Of a stretch of DNA of 64,000 bases, positions 60,323-64,000 are shown in pieces. The notes below the pieces were generated by a model. That model had not been told where the DNA came from, made no database searches, and saw nothing but the letters and a program-made list of their open reading frames with translations. How positions within the stretch are numbered: the stretch's first letter is position 1; each line of letters starts with the position of its first letter. This DNA comes from Paragonimus westermani. Taxonomy: Eukaryota; Platyhelminthes; Trematoda; Plagiorchiida; Troglotrematidae. Position numbers and translations under genes: made by a program. The stretch spans positions 1-64,000 of the forward strand of contig QNGE01003839.1 of NCBI GenBank assembly GCA_008508345.1, written 5' to 3'.

Positions 60323-61159
60323 TTATTCTTGTATAAAATATTCTACTAGCTCTGACTGTGCAAATGTTTTGCAATGGCAAGTAGGGTTACAAATTATGTG
60401 GAAGACAGGAACTGTTGGACCAATTCCTTTTACAGATGGTAACAATAAATTTTTGGTCTGAGACAGCGCAGTTAATTCTGTAGCGGTGTAGGAATTGATT
60501 GCCACTTTGAGACACTGAGTTGTCCAGTGCATCAAATTGTTGTCTTTATAGGGCAAGCTAAGAAATACGCTCTTCCTTAATATGAATTTAATTAATTCAT
60601 TATGCTTTACTTCTTTCGCATGCCTTTCAATGATGACCTATGCATAACTGTTGGCAAGAATTCTACTCTATAAGTTATATCCGAGCTGAAGAGGACACGG
60701 GCTTAATGGAAGAGTTTTCGCCAGATCGTCGATAAGCAGTCGGTTTGAAACTCCAGTACTCACAATCCATAATGGTTCGTAGTAAATCAAGGCAAAATAT
60801 TTCTAGCAAAGAAGTGAAGAACAACGCATATAAAAATGGTGGTTTCGAAACTCTAAGTATCATGAAAATATGCTTTGTAATAATGCACGTTGAAATTAGG
60901 TTGTAAAAAGAGGTGTGACTCACATGGATATCCATACGTACACTGGTCTTTATTACTTACATTGGGTTGTCGAAGTGGTCATTCCCTTGAGGGACTCACA
61001 CAACAGTGGGACAAATATGTGTGACGTGACGGATGATTTGAACAGACACAAACACCATAACTCTTTCTTCCCGACAACTCATTGTATGTTGCGGCTTTAG
61101 CAAGAGAATTGATAGACTGGTTCGGATAAAGCTGTAGAGGCTGAGTCAAATTATACGGC
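60323..61159 (-). CDS. Candidate three-exon C-terminal gene segment, phase-consistent, with AATAAA at the stop
   Basis: Exon 1 is 61159-61056 (104 nt): acceptor TTTTCCTTGTCAAAG, donor TTATG|GTGTTT. Exon 2 is 60802-60764 (39 nt): acceptor TTGTTCTTCACTTCTTTGCTAG, donor GGATT|GTGAGT. Exon 3 is 60543-60323: acceptor TAGCTTGCCCTATAAAG, open for 72 codons to TAA. All three junctions are phase 1 on both sides, so they join in frame. The stop overlaps AATAAA (GAATAAAC, 60322-60327 on the minus strand), a usable polyadenylation signal. The peptide begins PYNLTQPLQLYPNQSINSLA and ends in a Cys/His-containing region (CNPTCHCKTF). No family is recognised. Confidence 0.42.
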
Positions 61160-61679
61160 CTTTGACAAGGAAAACGTATCGCCACAAGTATTCCATTCCT
61201 CTCAGTAAATGGTCAGGGCTCAATAGGAAATTATTTTCAACGTGCACATGTTAGTCAAATGTTCACTTCATAATTACAGTCACTTTGATTGAGAAAACCG
61301 TTTTAACATAATGCAAAGGTTGCTTTTTATGCTCAACCAAAAACCTCCTTACAGGTTGAGGCACATAACTGTTCGCCCTTTGAGATAGTTGTCCAATAGG
61401 TTACGAGTATGGGAGTGGTGAAATTGACAAAATGGCACTCGATGAAAAAAAGAACCGAGGTCACAGCTCAGAAGTTTTACCTACTAAGCTGTCAAAATGC
61501 TGCAAGTTAAGAATTCAGCAACATAAGTGCTGGAAATTTTAAAGATTTCATGGGTTAATGGTTGTCGGTGTCACGAACGTTAAACTTGTTGCTTGTTGAA
61601 AACTGTTGTATCTCGGAGGCTGTAATTCAGGGCAGTAGTCAGCGCACGTAACATACAACACACACACTGTGTATTCGAT

Positions 61680-63440
61680 ATTGGCTACATACTTCCGAGG
61701 GTTCCAAAACCAACGTTACCGGTCAGGATGGAATAAGTTTAGTCCTCAGCATGTCAGCCGCAGCTGTATCAGTAGACTGGATTCCTGTTAATAGTGGACT
61801 TTGTACTGTCCGCTTGGCAGGTCCTCTTAAGACCAGCTGTATAAGCAAGACTTTCAGAAATCTGTTCATTGTGTCTGCTTACTTTCCTACTGACTGGTGA
61901 CGTCGGCGTCATGGACGCGTTTCACTCGGATCTGGCCGCTCCCCTTCGGTCGACGTGTGGCCCTGATATAGTCGTTCTGGCCGGTTATATGAGCGTCCAT
62001 GTCGGTGACATTGGTGAGGCCAAATCTCGTCTAGGTAGAAGGTTTTGGATAGCGTCAAATCACTCAGATAATGGCGGGTGATTATTGCATTTGTGCGCTG
62101 AGCACAAGTCGTTTTAAGCCAGCACTGGTTTTAGGCATCGTCCCCGTCATTGCTATACTTGGCGTTCACCTTCTCCGAATCAGACCTGGTCTCAGGTACA
62201 TCACATAGCCGTTAGTTTTGGATGGTGTGGTTCTATTCAGCACTATCGTTCTCATTGAAACGCGTACTTAGATTCAGATCATGCGTTGGTATGTTGTCGT
62301 TTTGTTCTTACTTATGCTGGACAACAACCCCATCGACATCAACGACTTGCTGTTATGAAAGTGGCTTTATCATCGGCAAAGCATAAGTACCAAGCCAGCT
62401 TAGAATTCTACCTTAGCACTTCTCACGCCGACGATTCTAACAGCGACATGGGGGTACGTTGGTTGAACGAACATTGTATCACGGAGAAATTCCTGGAGTT
62501 GTTAGAAGCCAGATGGAGCATTCGTTCTGGCAGTTCGTATAAAAAGACATGGAGAGATATGCGTGGGAAACTGGAACGTAGTCTAACGGTTGGTCGTGAA
62601 GCTTGGTTAGTGGGAAAGTTAATGAAATAGAGGCTGCTTTTGTTTTAGGGAACACCGACAATCTTTTTAGGTCGATCCGTGATACTGTTCTCAGGCGACC
62701 GTCTGTCAGTGAATCTATTAGCGAGGTAGATGGCACGCTCGTCTGTAATAAGTTCAGAAGGTTGAAACGGTGAGCGGAGCACTCTGAAGGTAAATTTAGC
62801 TGGCCTCCTGCTTCTAGTGTGTTGCCGCCACAAACTTGTAATGGAGGTACACACTGAGACTGAGGTCCGCAATTGCACTGCGGCTGTCAAGCGTAATAGG
62901 GTTGTTGGTTCAGGTGATCTCGTGTCGGCACTTTTCACGAAGGTGGAGGCGGCGTTAATAGACGCTTTGAATCAATTGTTTCAACTTGTGCGGTCGAGGA
63001 AGACCATCCCTCCGTGCTGGGGTCAATTGGTAATAGTTTCTATGTGTTCAAGAAGGGAGTCCGGGGCTTTTGCGGAATCCATAGGGTCCTGGTCATTTCT
63101 AGGGTAGTGGCACCTATCATATTTTGTCGACTCACTGCAGTTCGGGAGGTGAACATTAGGAACGAACAAGCAGGATTTCGCCCTGGGCGGGGATGTATGA
63201 ATCACATCTTTACACTTCGTCAAATTCTGGATCAGCATCGGTGGATGGAGGAGTTTGTAAGGTGGCTGCTAACCGAACTCAGTGACGTGAATGTTGTCGC
63301 TGTTTGGCCGAATCGAGTTGTCTGTTAAGTGAGTGCATTTAATGACACGGGGCGGAGAAAGCCGTAAGGAACCTGTCTTGCTGATGACATCTTAATTTCA
63401 CTCACAGCTGGGTAGTTTCTTTGTAAGGTGTAGACACTTC
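61680..63440 (+). mobile_element. Decayed LINE: endonuclease, linker and early reverse transcriptase
   Basis: Across several frames the plus strand shows an APE-type endonuclease: VDWIPVNSGLCTVRLAG (about 61775), LFIVSAYFPTDW (about 61865), DIVVLAGYMSVHVGDI (about 61964; the usual LAGDxNAxVG motif with Asp replaced by Tyr), a SDNGGxLLHLC-like block and DSDHALVCCRFVL (about 62274-62310, the catalytic SDH). The linker follows (62286-62630, open 114 codons) and then LFRSIRDTVLRRPSVSE, AEHSEGKFSWPP, VISRVVAPIIFCRL and NEQAGFRPGRGCMNHIFTLR (about 63160-63220, RT block). After 63330 it degenerates to LADDILI near 63380. It is the same family as 24.2-25.5 kb. It has many stops and frameshifts. Confidence 0.83.
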
Positions 63441-64000
63441 AAGATTTTGTCGATCGACAGTTCTGAAACATAAGCAGAATGCGTGCTGACCTTACGCGCT
63501 AGCAAGCCAGGTGTTTAAGCATCTGTTTTCGATCGTTTCCACCGCGCTTTTGCATCTACAAAATATTCGAGAACTACATTTAGAAATGTCATCACTTCCA
63601 GTAGTTAATGAAGTACCACAGAAAGCGGCAGAGTACAGCCCAATTGAAAAGGGTTTAGGTGAGTGATTCTGGTGGAAAATTTGTGCACCAGGCGCAGGTT
63701 TTGTGCATACTATCAGTCAACCATCACCAGGTAATGATGTTGCTATGTAGATGTAACTTACCGACTGACATACAAATGGCATGAAACGGAAGTGGTGTCT
63801 GGACTAGAGAGCACGAAGTGTAAACAACTCAATCTGCCACTTCTGGGGGCAAAATGCTTTAATTAATGTTTTTTGTCTGATCAGCGCTGCGAACCGGTGA
63901 CTACGTTGTGCTGGTGAGTGTATTTCTATGGGGAGTCAACTGCAGCAAATTGATGCAAAATTTCCATACCTCTGTGAAGTTCATTTACATTACCCATAAC
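63441..64000 (+). other. No confident gene
   Basis: Downstream of the last recognisable LINE residues. Some of this may be badly decayed LINE sequence, but the characteristic C-terminal motifs are not visible. No exon candidate is seen. Confidence 0.45.

Noticed and set aside
1..64000. CRISPR arrays, operons, prophage or bacterial genes
   Set aside because: No regularly spaced direct repeats, no dense tandem ORFs and no Shine-Dalgarno-led genes; the element content is eukaryotic.

Overview
This window looks like a gene-poor piece of an animal nuclear genome, most probably a trematode fluke. The sequence is AT-rich and holds no prokaryotic gene arrangement and no rRNA or canonical tRNA gene. 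Nearly everything I can recognise is a mobile element: a CR1/L2-like LINE, Penelope-like elements (PLEs) with the GIY-YIG endonuclease, two other LINE types, a BEL/Pao remnant, a possible solo LTR and a possible tRNA-derived SINE. This combination is familiar from flatworms. The organism call is an inference from that repertoire, because no host gene could be named.

Layout. 1-12 kb: mostly intronic or intergenic DNA with a decayed PLE (2.73-4.06 kb), a diverged inverted repeat (5.7/6.2 kb) and candidate minus-strand exons. 12.4-13.7 kb: a minus-strand LINE fragment next to the only N. 14-23 kb: little recognisable apart from a long hairpin (16.46-16.58 kb) and weak exon candidates. 23.7-25.5 kb: a BEL/Pao RNase H remnant followed by a decayed LINE with a (GAT)n(GAG)n tail. 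27.1-29.6 kb: a 5'-truncated CR1/L2-like LINE with an uninterrupted 712-codon reverse-transcriptase frame, the only long intact ORF. 33.3-33.6 kb: a candidate solo LTR. 35-46 kb: a (AT)18 run, a SINE-like unit, a GC-richer block and candidate exons on both strands. 49-50.3 kb: two PLE fragments of different subfamilies, tail to tail. 51.2-53.0 kb: a phase-consistent plus-strand exon chain ending in a stop. 55.2-56.4 kb: a PLE 3' end, then a plus-strand LINE fragment nearly identical to the one at 12.4-13.2 kb but inverted. 60.3-61.2 kb: a phase-consistent minus-strand exon chain ending in a stop overlapped by AATAAA. 61.7-63.4 kb: a decayed LINE covering endonuclease to early reverse transcriptase.

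How the parts relate. The elements insert by target-primed or LTR-type retrotransposition and most are dead. The CR1/L2-like copy is the youngest looking because its catalytic frame is intact. Host-gene evidence is limited. The number and length of non-element open frames here are about what a stop-codon frequency near 6% predicts by chance, so ORF length alone is not evidence. Host exons are listed only where an open segment has plausible splice signals, and confidence is highest where reading phase agrees across neighbouring exons. No host protein could be identified.
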